From NCBI RefSeq assembly GCF_000633415.1, contig NZ_AYMV01000003.1:25781-89780 (forward strand): a DNA stretch of 64,000 bases, written 5' to 3'. Below the pieces are notes generated by a model, which had not been told where the DNA came from, did not search any database, and saw nothing but the letters and a program-made list of their open reading frames with translations. Numbering within the stretch: position 1 is the stretch's first letter; every line of letters begins with the position of its first letter. Shown piece after piece: positions 26,744 through 35,231 of the stretch. The stretch comes from Leucobacter sp. PH1c (GTDB lineage Bacteria; Actinomycetota; Actinomycetes; Actinomycetales; Microbacteriaceae). The position numbers were made by a program, and so were the translations under genes.

Positions 26744-27975
26744 GCTCCCACGCTATCCTGCGGCGCGGCCGCGGTGGCGGTGGCGGCCGTCGCAGGGGCG
26801 GCCGTCGCGGGGGCAGCGGCGGGTGCGCCGGCGGGCACCGCCGCGTCGAGGTGCCGGAGGAAGATGATCAGCCAGGCGAAGATGATGCCCGCGGCCACCA
26901 GTTCGAACGCGGCCAGGTTGTAGTACTGGATCGGCCAGAACAGCAGCGCGGAGACCGCGATGCCGATCAGCACCACGTCGGAGAAGAGCAGGAACGCGCG
27001 CGAGAAGCCGTCGAGCACCCAGCGCAGGCCGATGAGCAGCGCACCGAAGATCACGGCCATGCCGGTGGCGAAGGTGTTGTGGACGATGAGGCTCACGTTG
27101 ACGGGGACGAGCCCGACCCCGGCGAGGCCGATGCCGATGCCGAGAAAGGCCCACTGCACGAGACGCACGTTGCGGGTGCGACTCGGCGGGGCCGCGCTCG
27201 CCCAGACGGCGAGCGAGCGGGCGATGAGCGAGCCGAGCGAGGCCATGAGCATGCCGCCGACGATCAGCGTCGAGTTGAAGACGATGCCGCTCAGCCCGTC
27301 GCCCACCCCGAGCTCGCTGAAGTGCAGTTGCCACCACTCGGCGTCGCTCGTGGTGAGCATGGCGACGAGCACGCCGCCCGTCATGAAGACGGCGAAGAGG
27401 GTCGAGAGCCGGGTCGTCGTGAGGTCGCCACCGGAGAGCGTTCCCGCGTACGCGCTCACGGCGCTGAGCAGGAGCGTGATCATGATGCTCGTGAAGGCGT
27501 CGACTTCAAGTCCCATGAAGCCGCGGATGAGCACGGAGGTCGTGATCCCCACGAGGAGGATGGCAATGCCCGCGTGGACGAGCCCGATCGCGAGCGCGTT
27601 CACCACGGCCTGCGCGCGCACGGCGCCGCGGGGCCAGCCCGGGGCTGGCGGAATGGGCGAGCGCAGGTGCTCGACGACCGCGGCGATCGCGGCAGCGGCA
27701 GCCGAGAGCACGATGCCCACGCTGCCCGGGGAGACGGCGCCCCACAGCGGGACTGGTCCGTGGAACGCGATGAGGCCCGTGACGAGGGCGACGGCGGCGG
27801 CAATCACCGCGGCGGCGAAGGCGCGCGACTCGCGCCGCAGCCGCGGGGAGTCGCGGACGCCCTCCTCGCCGGGGTAGAGCAGGCGGAACACGGCGTCGAG
27901 CGCGCGACGCACCCGCGGAGGCACCGGCGCCGCGGGTGCCCCCGGCTGTTCTGAGGTCTCGCTCGTCTGGCTCAT
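26740..27975 (-). CDS. Multi-pass membrane protein of unknown function (DUF998-like)
   Basis: 411 residues. A Pro-rich cytosolic N-terminus of about 50 residues precedes roughly ten hydrophobic segments (for example AFAAAVIAAAVALVTGLIAF; GIAILLVGITTSVLIRGFMG; TGMAVIFGALLIGLRWVLDG). The protein ends with an Ala/Pro/Thr tail (APATAAPATAATATA). Paired repeats of helix hairpins resemble the DUF998/Frag1-like group, but no diagnostic motif is seen. A TACACT hexamer (minus strand, 27987-27982) 6 nt before ATG suggests a leaderless promoter overlapping the end of the nuclease-helicase gene. Function unknown. Confidence 0.75.
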   Translation of the reverse strand: MSQTSETSEQPGAPAAPVPPRVRRALDAVFRLLYPGEEGVRDSPRLRRESRAFAAAVIAAAVALVTGLIAFHGPVPLWGAVSPGSVGIVLSAAAAAIAAVVEHLRSPIPPAPGWPRGAVRAQAVVNALAIGLVHAGIAILLVGITTSVLIRGFMGLEVDAFTSIMITLLLSAVSAYAGTLSGGDLTTTRLSTLFAVFMTGGVLVAMLTTSDAEWWQLHFSELGVGDGLSGIVFNSTLIVGGMLMASLGSLIARSLAVWASAAPPSRTRNVRLVQWAFLGIGIGLAGVGLVPVNVSLIVHNTFATGMAVIFGALLIGLRWVLDGFSRAFLLFSDVVLIGIAVSALLFWPIQYYNLAAFELVAAGIIFAWLIIFLRHLDAAVPAGAPAAAPATAAPATAATATAAAPQDSVGA

Positions 27976-27979
27976 GGGC

Positions 27980-30900
27980 TCAGTGTAGGTGCGCGCCCGC
28001 GGGGAGCGGCCGCGCCGCGCGCTCCGTGAGTCGCAGATATCCGGAGAGCGCGGCGAGTCCTTCCGCGCTCGTGGGGAGGCCCTCCCCCAGCCGTTCGGAG
28101 GAGACGAGGTGCGCAGCCCACTGGGCCCGGCTGATCGCCACGTTCAGGCGGTTGCGCATGAGGAGGAACTCGAGCCCGCGCGGCACGTCTTCCGGGCTCG
28201 ACGCGGCGAGCGTGACGATGGCGAGCGCGGCCTCCATCCCTTGGAAGCGGTCGACGGTGCCGACCCGCACGTGCGGGAGCCCCGCAGCGGCGAGGGCCGC
28301 GGAGACGCACTCGACCTGCGCGTTGTACGCGGCGACCACAATCACGTCCCGCGCGTCGAGCGGGCGAGCGCCCTCGCCATCGTGCAGCGTCCCCGCGAGC
28401 GCCGCGCGCACGAGCGCCACGACGGCACCGGCTTCCTCCTCCGAGAAGGTCGCGTTGCCCGCGTGCGCCACGGGGTGCCAGACGAGCCCCTCCGGGCCGC
28501 AGCCGGACACGCGGCGCTCCTCGGCGCTCGGGTGCGCGTGCAGCCTGCCGCCGTAGGAGAGCTCGGAGACCACGTCGGCGAGCGCGGGGCGCATGCGCCG
28601 CGTCTCCGCGAGGAAGTAGCCCCGGTCCTCCGGGATGGTGTCGTGCTCACCGATCACCCAGGCGAGCGCCGAGGTGTCGACCGGTTCGGGATGCGTGCCC
28701 TGCGAGACCTGCGGCAGCTGCTGCGGGTCGCCGAGCAGCAGGAGCCGCTCGGCCGCGACCGAGGCCGCGATCGTCGGCGCGAGCGAGAACTGCCCTGCCT
28801 CGTCGATGACGAGGAGGTCGAGGCCGCGCCGGTCGAAGCGGGCCGCGTTGCTGAAGTCCCACGCCGTGCCGCCGATGACGCAGCCGCGCCCCAGCTCGGC
28901 GTTGTCGCGGAGGAAACCGCCGTGGCCGTTCCGCCCGATTACTGTGTAGGGCGGCTCCACGGCCCCCTCCTCGAGCGCGCCGCCCTGCGGAACCTTGCCG
29001 ACGGCGCCGGGGTGCATGCCCGCAGCGACGACGCCCTCGAGCACGTTCTCGACGACGCGGTGCGACTGCGCGACGACACCGATCCGCCAGCCGTCCTGCT
29101 CCGCGAGCGCGCGGATCACCCGGGCGGCGAGGTAGGTCTTGCCGGTACCGGGTGGCCCCTGCACGGCGAGCGCCGCGCGATCGAGCTGCCGCAGGCTCGC
29201 GACGACCGCACCGATCGTGCGCGCGTCCTCATCGCCGCCTCCCGCGCGAAGTGCCTCCGGCGACTCCGGGCGGATGAGCGGCCGGTCGCCGCGCAGCCGC
29301 GGCGGGTCGCGGCGCAGGAGCCGCACGACCGGATCGGGGAGGTCCTCCCCGGCATCGAGCGCATCGAAGTAGTCCTGCCCCCACTCCTCGATGGCCACGC
29401 GCTGCTGCCCCTCGTTCGGCGGCGGGCCAGGCGTCACCGCCACGGGCAGCGCCGCGAACGGCGCAGCATCGCGGGGCAGGGTCTCGGCGACGAGCATCGC
29501 CTCGCCGTCCCTCCCCACGATCCGCGCGAGGCGCGCGGTGCGCTCCCCCGGGCCGGTCCTCGGGTCCGCGAAGGGCGCGGGAGCCGCGTAGACGAGGAAC
29601 ACCTCTCCGCTCGCGCGGGACGAGCTCCCGGGAGCCAACTCGCCGTCGAGCCTGAGGATGCGCCGGTCGACGCGGGCGCGCGGCGGCCGGTGCCACGGCT
29701 CCTCCACCCGGCTGCGCTCGGGGTCGACGACGAGCACGTCGCGGGTCTCCGCCCAGTCCTCGATCGGATCGACGAGGCGGGCGAAGTGCTCCCACCAGAA
29801 GGACTTCCGCTCGCGCGCGTGGTAGTCGATCGCGCTCCCCGCGAGCGCTGCGGCCACGCGGTCGCGCGGATCGGCCGCCGTGGCCGCCTGCTCGGCGAGC
29901 GCGCTCGCGAGACTGCTCACGGAGAACTCCTGCGCGGTCTCGGGCTCGGGGCGGGGCGCGGGAGCAATGCCGCGCTCGCGCGCGATCCCGAGCAGCCAGT
30001 CGCGGAGCCGCAGCGTCGATACGCAGTCGTACCGGTTGTAATCCTCGATCGCATCAAGCCGGCGCTGGCCCGCGGCCCGCACTGCGGGATCGGCGCTCGC
30101 GAGCTGCGCGGAGGCATCCGCGTACTCGGTGACGGACTGGGCGGCGCTCGTCACGCCGGCCTCGTCGCGGAGTTCCTGCCCCATGTACAGCGGTTCGAGC
30201 TTCTTGATCGAGTAGGAGCGCGACCCCACGAGCAGCGCGCGCCGCACGATCGGGAAGAGGTCGACGAGCACCCCGTCGCGGAGTAGCGCGTCGACCGCCG
30301 CCTCGCCGACGCCGTGGCGGGCGGCGATACTCAGCAGGTGGGTCCGTTCGTACGCGGCGTAGTGGTAGATCCGCATCCCCGGGTGCGCCGCCCGGCGCTC
30401 CGCGACGAGCGCGAGAAAACGCTCGAGTGCCGCGCGCTCCGCGTCGAGGTCGTGGGCCCAGAGGCCGGTGAAGCGCTCGTCCGCGTCGACGAAGCCGAAC
30501 AGGTAGTCGATGCCCCAGCGCGCCGCGTCCCCCGTCCCGGGCTCCCGGTAGAGCGGATCCCCCTCGAAGTCGAAGAAGAGGTCGCCCGGGTTCGGCTCCG
30601 GGATCGCCGCGAGGGCTGCCGGCTCGACGACCCGCACGGGCGGCGGCCCCCCGGGGGTGGCGCCGAGCTGGGCCTCCGCCTGGGCCGCGATCCGCACGAG
30701 CGCCGCTGGACGGATCCCAGCTACCTGGCGCGCGCCGGCGACGATCTCCGGCAGCGCCTCGGCGACGCGTTCGATGGTGTCGAGTCCGTCAGCGCGGAGC
30801 GCGTCGCGCTGCGCACCGCGGATTCCGGCGATGAGCAGCGGGTCCCGCGTCCGCTCGATCTCCGGGGCGCACACCTCGCACCGCCCGCAGGCGGCGATGC

Positions 30901-31642
30901 CCGGGCTGCCCCACGCGAGTGGCGCGGCGCTCGCCCGCTCGCCGTCCCCGCCGCGCACCGCAGCACGGTCGAGGATGAGCCGGTGCAGCCGGGCCCGTCG
31001 CGCACGGAACACGGGTGCCACGTCAGCGATCCGGTGCACGGAACGGGCGCCATCGCCCAGGATCAGCGTGGCGTGCGGTGCGACGGGGACGCCGATGCGC
31101 TCCAGCTGCTCGGCATACGCGGCGAGCTGCATGAGCGCGGTGACCCGAGCCCGCCGCGCGAGCTTCGTGTCCTCGACGGCGTACTCGCCCTCCGGCGTCA
31201 GCCGCAGGAAGTCCGCGAAGCCCACGAAGCCGATCTCGGGATCCATCGCGTCGGCGGCGCGCTGCGCCGGATCGAAGAACGTCGCCTGGAACACCACCTC
31301 TGCCCCGCCCCGCAGCGCCGCGAGCGTCTGCCCGGCCACGCGCTCGAGCGCCGGCTCCGACATCCCGTCCGGGCGCGGAATCTCCACCACGCCACCCGAG
31401 GCCCCGAGCTCCCCGATGCCGAGCTCCTCGCGGTACGCCGCGAGCGTGCGCTCCTCGTGCGCATCGCCGAGCCTGGCCGCGCGGGCGAGCATCGCATCGT
31501 CATCAGGAGGCACGACCACGTCGCGCCCGAGCTTCGCGTCCACACGGCGCAGAAACGCGAACTCGCACGCGCTCGCGGCCGTCAGATCGCTCGCGCTCGT
31601 GACGAATCGCTCGCCGCCTTCTGCGCGCTGCTGCAGGAACAT
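27980..31642 (-). CDS. TM0106-type RecB-like nuclease fused to a superfamily 1 helicase
   Basis: 1220 residues from ATG 31642, with GGAG upstream; an upstream ATG at 31723 lacks a ribosome site and adds a dubious Arg-rich stretch. The N-terminal half carries the RecB/Cas4-like nuclease (FVGFADFLRLT; YAVEDTKLARRARVTALMQL) and then CGRCEVC, which with an upstream Cys could form an iron-sulfur or zinc site. An RNase H-like segment (LFFDFEGDPLYREPGTGDAA) and DCVSTLRLRDWLL follow. The C-terminal half is a DNA2/UPF1-like helicase: Walker A GPPGTGKT (about 828-835), LLVIDEAGQFSLA, and VGTVDRFQGMEAALAIVTLA. Predicted to act in DNA repair or processing. Identity as a DUF-type TM0106 family member is well supported. 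Confidence 0.88.
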   Translation of the reverse strand: MFLQQRAEGGERFVTSASDLTAASACEFAFLRRVDAKLGRDVVVPPDDDAMLARAARLGDAHEERTLAAYREELGIGELGASGGVVEIPRPDGMSEPALERVAGQTLAALRGGAEVVFQATFFDPAQRAADAMDPEIGFVGFADFLRLTPEGEYAVEDTKLARRARVTALMQLAAYAEQLERIGVPVAPHATLILGDGARSVHRIADVAPVFRARRARLHRLILDRAAVRGGDGERASAAPLAWGSPGIAACGRCEVCAPEIERTRDPLLIAGIRGAQRDALRADGLDTIERVAEALPEIVAGARQVAGIRPAALVRIAAQAEAQLGATPGGPPPVRVVEPAALAAIPEPNPGDLFFDFEGDPLYREPGTGDAARWGIDYLFGFVDADERFTGLWAHDLDAERAALERFLALVAERRAAHPGMRIYHYAAYERTHLLSIAARHGVGEAAVDALLRDGVLVDLFPIVRRALLVGSRSYSIKKLEPLYMGQELRDEAGVTSAAQSVTEYADASAQLASADPAVRAAGQRRLDAIEDYNRYDCVSTLRLRDWLLGIARERGIAPAPRPEPETAQEFSVSSLASALAEQAATAADPRDRVAAALAGSAIDYHARERKSFWWEHFARLVDPIEDWAETRDVLVVDPERSRVEEPWHRPPRARVDRRILRLDGELAPGSSSRASGEVFLVYAAPAPFADPRTGPGERTARLARIVGRDGEAMLVAETLPRDAAPFAALPVAVTPGPPPNEGQQRVAIEEWGQDYFDALDAGEDLPDPVVRLLRRDPPRLRGDRPLIRPESPEALRAGGGDEDARTIGAVVASLRQLDRAALAVQGPPGTGKTYLAARVIRALAEQDGWRIGVVAQSHRVVENVLEGVVAAGMHPGAVGKVPQGGALEEGAVEPPYTVIGRNGHGGFLRDNAELGRGCVIGGTAWDFSNAARFDRRGLDLLVIDEAGQFSLAPTIAASVAAERLLLLGDPQQLPQVSQGTHPEPVDTSALAWVIGEHDTIPEDRGYFLAETRRMRPALADVVSELSYGGRLHAHPSAEERRVSGCGPEGLVWHPVAHAGNATFSEEEAGAVVALVRAALAGTLHDGEGARPLDARDVIVVAAYNAQVECVSAALAAAGLPHVRVGTVDRFQGMEAALAIVTLAASSPEDVPRGLEFLLMRNRLNVAISRAQWAAHLVSSERLGEGLPTSAEGLAALSGYLRLTERAARPLPAGAHLH

Positions 31643-31965
31643 ACGGCTCCTCTCCTCGGGACGGGCCGCCCCGCATCGACGGGGACCGGCTTCGCTCACG
31701 ACGGTATCGCGGACCCCGGACAATCCGGTGGATCTCCCGGTCCACGGCAGTTTCGCGGCGGAAGGCGCTAGAGTGGGTGCTACAGGGCGTGTTGAACCCG
31801 CCCCGCGTCGCTGATTTTCAGCCGCTCGCCGCAGCAGGGCGAGCCGCAGGAGCTTTCGCGGCGAACGACTGCGCGATCCCGCGCACTCGCCGAATCCGCA
31901 GCCCGCGTCCGCCCTCCGGCACGACTTCCGTCCGCCGCGCGCTGCACCACTGCAGAAAGGTCCCC
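31643..31965 (+). promoter_or_regulatory. Divergent gap with long leader of the DEAD helicase
   Basis: There is no gene in these 323 nt. TAGAGT at 31769-31774 is a plausible -10 for the DEAD helicase, which would give a leader of about 185 nt. Cold-induced DEAD-box helicase genes often have long untranslated leaders. The leader contains several short G+C-rich dyads such as TTTCGCGGCGAA near 31855. No -35 box is convincing. Confidence 0.4.
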
Positions 31966-33597
31966 GTGACCGAGACCACCACCCCCACGTTCCAGTCGCT
32001 CGGCGTGCCGGCCCCCATCGCCGACGCTCTCGCGAAGAACGGCAAGTCCGCGCCGTTCCCGATCCAGCGCGACACCCTCCCCGACACGCTCGCCGGCCGC
32101 GACGTGCTCGGCCGCGGCCGCACCGGATCCGGCAAGACGATCGCGTTCGGCATCCCGCTCGTCGCGAACCTCGCCGAGAACGTCGTCGCGAAGCGCCGCC
32201 CCAGCCGCCCCCGCGCCATCGTGCTCGCCCCCACCCGCGAGCTGGTCACCCAGATCGCGGAGACCGTGAAGATGCTCGCCGATCCGGTCGGCGTCAAGGT
32301 CACCACCATCTTCGGCGGCATCCCCCAGCGCCGCCAGGAGGTCGCCCTCGAGGGCGGCGTCGACATCGTGGTCGCCGCCCCGGGCCGCCTCGACGACCTC
32401 ATGAAGCAGGGGCTCGTCTCGCTCGACGGCGTCGAGATCACCGTGCTCGACGAGGCCGACCACATGGCGGACATGGGCTTCCTCCCGGTCGTCACGCGGA
32501 TCCTCAACAAGACCCCGAAGATCGGCCAGCGCCTGCTCTTCAGCGCGACGCTCGACAACGGCGTGGACGCGCTCGTGAAGAAGTACCTGCACGACCCGAT
32601 CCTCCACTCGGTCGACTCCGCAGAGTCCCCCGTGCCGCAGCTCACCCACCACGTCTTCGAGGTGTCGGGCAAGGACGACAAGGACGCGCTCATCGAGGCA
32701 CTCGCCTCCGGCACCGCGCGCCGCATCTTCTTCACCCGCATGAAGCACCAGGCGAAGCGCCTCGCGAAGCAGCTCACCGCGCGCGGGATCCCGGCGGTCG
32801 AGCTGCAGGGCAACCTCTCGCAGAACGCTCGGGATCGCAACCTCGCCGAGTTCGTGAGCGGCGACGCGAAGGTCCTCGTCGCAACCGACGTCGCCGCGCG
32901 CGGCGTGCACGTCGACGGCGTCGAGCTGGTCGTGCACATCGACCCGCCCGTCGAGCACAAGGCGTACCTGCACCGCTCCGGCCGCACCGCGCGCGCCGGC
33001 AACGAGGGCGACGTCGTCACGCTCGTGCTCCCCGAGCAGCGCGGCGAGATGCGCCAGATCATGCGCGCCGCGAAGATCCGCGTCACGCCGCGCCCCGTCA
33101 ACCCGAACGCCGCGAGCATCGATCCCGAGGTGCTCGCGCTCATCGGCGAGGTCGCGCCGCGCGTCGATCCCCGCGAGACGGAGCGCCGTCGCGCCGAGGC
33201 GCAGGCCGCGCAGCAGCGCGCCGCGGGCCACAACCCGCAGGGCCAGGGCCAGTCGACGGGCGCCAACGCGAAGCGCAAGCGCTCGCGGGGCGGCCGCGGA
33301 CGCGGCGACGGCACGGGTGCGGGCGCGGCGGGCGCCGGCGCAAACGGCGGCCGGAACTCGCAGGGCGGCGGGCGCGGCCAGGGCGGTCGCGGCCAGGGCG
33401 GCGACTCCGGGCGCGGCCAGGGCGGCGACTCCGGGCGCGGTCAGCAGGGCGGCGCCGGGCGCGGCCAGGGCCAGCAGGGCTCGGGTCGCGGACAGGGCGG
33501 CGACTCGGGTCGCGGTCAGCAGGGCGGCCAGCGCCGCCAGGGCCGTCGCGCGCAGGGCGGGGGCACCGTCTACTCGACGAGCTCGCCCGGCGCGTAG
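31966..33597 (+). CDS. DEAD-box RNA helicase with repetitive Gly/Arg/Gln tail
   Basis: 543 residues from GTG 31966, with AGAAAGG at 31954-31960. Canonical motifs are present: Q-motif FQSLGVPAPI with FPIQ, Walker A GRTGSGKT (51-58), PTREL (89-93), DEAD (162-165), then SAT, and motif VI HRSGRTARAG. After about residue 420 the protein becomes basic and low in complexity, with RGRGDGTGAGAAGAGANGGR followed by repeats of GRGQGGDS. Such RGG-like tails bind RNA and promote condensation in related helicases. Role: RNA remodelling, ribosome assembly or cold growth. A strong terminator follows. Confidence 0.93.
   Translation: MTETTTPTFQSLGVPAPIADALAKNGKSAPFPIQRDTLPDTLAGRDVLGRGRTGSGKTIAFGIPLVANLAENVVAKRRPSRPRAIVLAPTRELVTQIAETVKMLADPVGVKVTTIFGGIPQRRQEVALEGGVDIVVAAPGRLDDLMKQGLVSLDGVEITVLDEADHMADMGFLPVVTRILNKTPKIGQRLLFSATLDNGVDALVKKYLHDPILHSVDSAESPVPQLTHHVFEVSGKDDKDALIEALASGTARRIFFTRMKHQAKRLAKQLTARGIPAVELQGNLSQNARDRNLAEFVSGDAKVLVATDVAARGVHVDGVELVVHIDPPVEHKAYLHRSGRTARAGNEGDVVTLVLPEQRGEMRQIMRAAKIRVTPRPVNPNAASIDPEVLALIGEVAPRVDPRETERRRAEAQAAQQRAAGHNPQGQGQSTGANAKRKRSRGGRGRGDGTGAGAAGAGANGGRNSQGGGRGQGGRGQGGDSGRGQGGDSGRGQQGGAGRGQGQQGSGRGQGGDSGRGQQGGQRRQGRRAQGGGTVYSTSSPGA
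33358..33560 (+). repeat. In-frame repeats encoding GRGQGG/GRGQGGDS
   Basis: A unit close to GGCGGCGACTCCGGGCGC, with partial variants, recurs about six times in the 3' end of the DEAD helicase gene. The translated units are GRGQGG, GRGQGGDS and GRGQQGG. Copies are nearly identical at the DNA level, so copy number may vary between strains. Confidence 0.8.
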
Positions 33598-33608
33598 TCG
33601 CTGAGTCC

Positions 33609-33648
33609 AGGGCCGGGCCGCGCATCTCACGGTGCGCGGCCCGGCCCT
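33609..33648 (+). terminator. Terminator hairpin after the DEAD helicase gene
   Basis: AGGGCCGGGCCGCGCA (33609-33624) pairs perfectly over 16 bp with TGCGCGGCCCGGCCCT (33633-33648), loop 8 nt, 11 nt after the helicase stop. Confidence 0.9.
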
Positions 33649-33755
33649 GTGCATTCCTGCGCTGCGTTCCTCGATTGCGGTCCTGGATCGTGGTCCTGCA
33701 CCGCGATCCAGCCCCGCGATCCAGCCCCGCCACCCAGCTCCGCCCGCAGACTCCT

Positions 33756-33818
33756 CGGAGAAATCCGAGATCTCGGAGCCTCCCCTCCGCAGAATCTCCG
33801 AGATTCTGGATTTCTCCG
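33756..33818. repeat. Large imperfect inverted repeat upstream of the MFS gene
   Basis: Arms of 23 nt at 33756-33778 and 33796-33818 match at 21 of 23 positions in inverted orientation, with a 17-nt spacer. The left arm contains the nested dyad CCGAGATCTCGG. The arms are A+T-richer than the surroundings. It lies in the 334-nt gap between the DEAD helicase and MFS genes, which otherwise holds a terminator, short direct repeats of GCGATCCAGCCCC (33713-33739) and the MFS promoter. No flanking duplication was noticed. Confidence 0.75.
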
Positions 33819-33919
33819 TGAAATGGGGGCGACCGCCTCGACGGGGATCGCTGTGGTCGGCACGGAAACCCGACCGCGACTTCCGCGTCGCGCGACAGCA
33901 CGCGGAGGCCGCGCGGCCA

Positions 33920-33925
33920 TATACT
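33920..33925 (+). promoter_or_regulatory. -10 element TATACT of the MFS gene (leaderless)
   Basis: A consensus TATACT is followed by 6 nt and ATG 33932, with no Shine-Dalgarno site. This is the best example of the leaderless arrangement in the window. Confidence 0.7.
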
Positions 33926-33931
33926 TTTCTG

Positions 33932-35158
33932 ATGGGCATTTACGGGCAGCTGGGCAAGAATCCCGGCGTATTTCGGGTGTTGGTTTCGCAGCTGCTGGCC
34001 CGCTTCCCGTTTGGGATGCTCTCGATCATCCTGCTGCTCCACATCCAGGTCACGTACGGCGATTACACGTCGGCCGGCCTCGTGCTCGCCACGCAGAGCA
34101 TCGGCCAGGCCGTCTCGGGCCCGCTGAGCAGCCGCCTCATGGGCCGGCTCGGCATGCGGCCCGTGCTGTCCGTCACGTCGGTGGTGTGCTCGGTGCTGCT
34201 CGTCACGATCGCGCTCGTGCACCTGCCGCTCTTCGTCGTCGCCGGGCTGGCGCTCCTCGTCGGCCTCACGACGCCGCCCGTGACGCCCGCGGTGCGCACG
34301 ATCTACCCGAAGCTCGTGCCGAGCTCGCAGCTCTCGGGCCTCTTCTCGCTCGACGCCGCCGCGCAGGAGCTCATCTGGGTGCTCGGCCCCGTCGTCGCCG
34401 TGTTCGTCACCTCGCAGTTCGGCACCACGACGGGCCTGTGCGTCGCGGCGGGGTTCATGGTGCTCGGCGGCGCCTGGTTCATCCTCAGCCCGGCCATCGG
34501 CCAGGTGAAGATCCCGCCGTCGAAGCGCGGCTTCGGTGCGGTGCTCCGCTACCCCACCGTCGTGATCTCGACGATCGTCGGCTTCTTCTTCGTCGCATCG
34601 TTCGCGGCGATCGAGGCGGGCATCGTCGCGGCGTTCTCGACCGGCGCTGGTGCCGGGCACGGGAGCATGGAGTCGGGCATCGTGCTCGCGCTCTTCGCGG
34701 GCGGTTCGCTCGTGGGCGGCCTCCTCATGGGCCACCGCGAGCTGCGCCCCACCTCGCTGCTCCTGCGCATCCTCGTGGTCCTCGCGGGCACGCTCGCCTG
34801 CCTCGTCAGCCTGAACATCTGGTGGCTCGGCACGGTGCTCTTCCTGGGCGGGCTCGGCACGGCGCCGGCGTTCGCGGCGATCTCGAGCATCGTCAGCTCG
34901 ACGGTGAAGTTCTCCGAGACCGCCGAGGCATACGGCTGGGTGGGCACGGGCCAGCTCGTGGGCGTGGCGACCGGATCCGCCCTCGCGGGCATCGCGATCG
35001 ACGTCGCGGGCGCGCACGGCGCGATCGTCGTCTCGGCGACGCTCCTCGCGATCTGCGCGATCGTCGCGGCGTCGACGCTGCGCTGGCTCCCCGATCTCCG
35101 CGGCCGCTCGATCGAGTCGCCGCCCGAGACCGGCACCATCACCATCCCGCTCAACTAG
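33932..35158 (+). CDS. Major facilitator superfamily transporter
   Basis: 408 residues with 12 predicted membrane helices in two halves. The loop 2-3 region SSRLMGRLGMRPVLSVTSVV is the MFS motif A equivalent (G-x3-D/G-R-x-G-x-R). Helix 5 contains LVGLTTPPVTPAVRTIYPKL, and helix 11 WVGTGQLVGVATGSALAGIA. It is probably an efflux or uptake secondary transporter; its substrate cannot be predicted. The start is fixed by the adjacent -10. It has no obvious partner genes. Confidence 0.88.
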   Translation: MGIYGQLGKNPGVFRVLVSQLLARFPFGMLSIILLLHIQVTYGDYTSAGLVLATQSIGQAVSGPLSSRLMGRLGMRPVLSVTSVVCSVLLVTIALVHLPLFVVAGLALLVGLTTPPVTPAVRTIYPKLVPSSQLSGLFSLDAAAQELIWVLGPVVAVFVTSQFGTTTGLCVAAGFMVLGGAWFILSPAIGQVKIPPSKRGFGAVLRYPTVVISTIVGFFFVASFAAIEAGIVAAFSTGAGAGHGSMESGIVLALFAGGSLVGGLLMGHRELRPTSLLLRILVVLAGTLACLVSLNIWWLGTVLFLGGLGTAPAFAAISSIVSSTVKFSETAEAYGWVGTGQLVGVATGSALAGIAIDVAGAHGAIVVSATLLAICAIVAASTLRWLPDLRGRSIESPPETGTITIPLN

Positions 35159-35231
35159 CGCCGCTCCGAGCCGCCCGGTTCACAGCCGACTGCCGGGCAC
35201 GCGCCGCCGCGCCGCGGCTAGGGTGAGGAAC

